Positions 62,831-64,000 of a DNA stretch of 64,000 nucleotides are shown piece by piece (positions within the stretch are counted from its first letter, which is position 1; every line of letters starts with the position of its first letter). The stretch comes from Onstottus_B arcticum (lineage in GTDB: Bacteria > Acidobacteriota > Blastocatellia > UBA7656). A model generated the notes under the pieces. The model had not been told where the DNA came from. It saw only the letters and a program-made list of their open reading frames with translations, and did not search any database. The translations under genes and the position numbers were made by a program. The DNA is taken from assembly GCA_038040485.1 (NCBI GenBank), contig JBBPIE010000006.1, forward strand, positions 62,001 through 126,000, read 5' to 3'.

Positions 62831-64000
62831 CTACGCTCCGGATCTAAAGCTCCGACCGTCGATACTGTGCTTGTGCATCAGTTGACGAAGAGCGCGCGGG
62901 TCCTTCTGCGCCGCCCGCGCGGCCTTGGTGATGTTTCCATCATGCGCGCGCAACAGGCTGTTGATGTAGGTCCGCTCGAACTGTTCGATCATTCCGGCTT
63001 TCATCTCCCGAAACGAGGCCGCCGCGGCGCGGGTCTGCGCTCGCGGCAGATAGATGTCTTTGGTGCCGATCACGCCTTGCTCGCACATAACGACGGCTCG
63101 TTGGATCACGTGCTCGAGCTCGCGAACGTTCCCCGGCCATTCGTAAACCAGCAGCATGTGCATCGCGTCTTGCGACAAGTCGGCAGTTTGCTTGTCGGAC
63201 TCTTCTGAGTATTTGGCGAGAAAGTGACGGACGAGAAGCGGGATATCTTCGCGCCTCTCTCGTAGCGGGGGAAGCACCAGAGGAATCACGTTCAGGCGAT
63301 AGTAAAGGTCTTGCCGCAGCCTGCCCTTCCTTACCGCCTCCTCCAGATCGACATTGGTCGCCGCCATGACTCGCACGTCAGCCTGGCGCATCTTCATCGA
63401 ACCCAGCGGCCGGTATTCCTTCTCTTGAAGGAAGCGCAGGAGCTTTACCTGCGCCAGCAGGGGAAGGCAATCAATTTCATCCATGAAAAGCGTGCCGCCG
63501 CCGGCTTCGTGAATCAAACCCAGCCGCGACGTGGCAGCGCCGGTGAACGCTTCGCGTTCGTGGCCGAACAATTCGTTCTCCACGAGGTCAAGGGGTATTG
63601 CTCCGCAGTTGACCGGCACGAATGGTTTGCTCGCGCGCGGACTCAGGTAGTGAATAGCCCTGGCGCAGAGTTCTTTTCCCGTACCTGTCTCGCCAAGGAT
63701 CAAGATGCTCGCGTCGCTTCGCGCAAGCACAGGAAACTTGTTGACTTCGGAGAGGAACGCCGGGCTTTCGCCAACCAAACGCCTAAGCCCGAGTCTCTCC
63801 TTCAACGCGCGGACGGGCGATGCTTCTTGCCTCGACTGCTCTAACAACCGCAAGACGCGCGGAACTATGTCGATGGCTTCGAATGGACAAGTGATGAAAT
63901 CAGACGCCCCCTCTCTGAGCAGTTCCAGCATTACATGAGGCTCGCAAGCATCAACCACGACGATTACCGGCACGTCTGTGGATTCCGCGCGTATCGAGCG
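62831..64000 (-). CDS. Sigma54-type response regulator, 5' end beyond the window
   Basis: Open to the window edge (about 390 residues visible). The visible start is the end of a receiver domain (VPVIVVVDACEPHVMLELLREGASDFITCPFEAIDIV). The AAA+ sigma54-interaction domain follows: GETGTGKE (Walker A), EREAFTGA in place of GAFTGA, GGGTLFMDEID (Walker B), and LPPLRERREDIPLL. The C-terminal Fis-like HTH is NITKAARAAQKDPRALRQLM. It likely controls the eCIS operon it precedes. The Glu in place of the first Gly of GAFTGA is odd, since this loop touches sigma54. Confidence 0.85.
   Translation of the reverse strand, partial: RSIRAESTDVPVIVVVDACEPHVMLELLREGASDFITCPFEAIDIVPRVLRLLEQSRQEASPVRALKERLGLRRLVGESPAFLSEVNKFPVLARSDASILILGETGTGKELCARAIHYLSPRASKPFVPVNCGAIPLDLVENELFGHEREAFTGAATSRLGLIHEAGGGTLFMDEIDCLPLLAQVKLLRFLQEKEYRPLGSMKMRQADVRVMAATNVDLEEAVRKGRLRQDLYYRLNVIPLVLPPLRERREDIPLLVRHFLAKYSEESDKQTADLSQDAMHMLLVYEWPGNVRELEHVIQRAVVMCEQGVIGTKDIYLPRAQTRAAAASFREMKAGMIEQFERTYINSLLRAHDGNITKAARAAQKDPRALRQLMHKHSIDGRSFRSGA

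Overview
The window looks like a chromosomal piece of an Acidobacteriota-like bacterium, possibly class Blastocatellia. This is inferred from moderately high GC, the mix of gene families and the style of the Crp/Fnr regulators; no marker gene here settles it. It is a draft or metagenome-style assembly, because a 100-N scaffold gap lies inside a glutamine-rich repeat gene at 7626-7725.

Layout. (1) 1-5816, minus strand: an integrated element that ends at a tRNA 3'-end fragment (5781-5816). It carries a GTG-start excisionase-like HTH, a primase and a primase/AAA+ helicase that are one gene split by a +1 frameshift, a TubC-docking-like small protein, a DUF6788 protein and a partial hypothetical gene. 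(2) 5.9-20.0 kb: an envelope and stress-response region. It holds small membrane proteins (two lmo0937-like, GlsB/YeaQ-like, YggT-like), two BON proteins, secreted small proteins, a di-haem peroxidase, a CarD-like regulator, an RRM protein, a ricin-lectin protein and two paralogous Crp/Fnr regulators. Seven promoters here share a TGTYNAATATTGNACA palindrome at one exact distance from the -10 box. Two unrelated genes share a conserved structured 5' leader. (3) 20.1-27.0 kb: GNAT, DinB, PhoD, S9 peptidase and a TonB-domain protein, followed by a LytTR 3' fragment. (4) 27.3-29.9 kb: tRNA-Met carrying a decayed integrative element (integrase, HTH, TubC-like protein, truncated DnaB-type helicase). 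(5) 30.0-31.9 kb: a LytS/LytTR two-component pair. (6) 32.1-64.0 kb, minus strand: an extracellular contractile injection system (eCIS, Afp/PVC-like) cluster.

The eCIS cluster runs, in transcription order, sigma54-type regulator (partial), wHTH protein, sheath, tube, two accessory proteins, DUF4255 terminator, AAA+ ATPase and a small protein. A cargo block follows: three DUF4157 proteins sharing a Cys-rich N-terminal tag, with M35-like, L,D-transpeptidase and unknown C-termini, plus an M36 metalloprotease and a small unknown protein. The operon ends with the CIS-tube/LysM adaptor proteins, hub, spike, PAAR tip, gp25, two baseplate-J proteins, a P2-I-like protein and a DUF6519 protein. I see no tape-measure protein and no tail fibre. 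The likely product is a sheathed injector that delivers peptidoglycan-targeting and proteolytic cargo.
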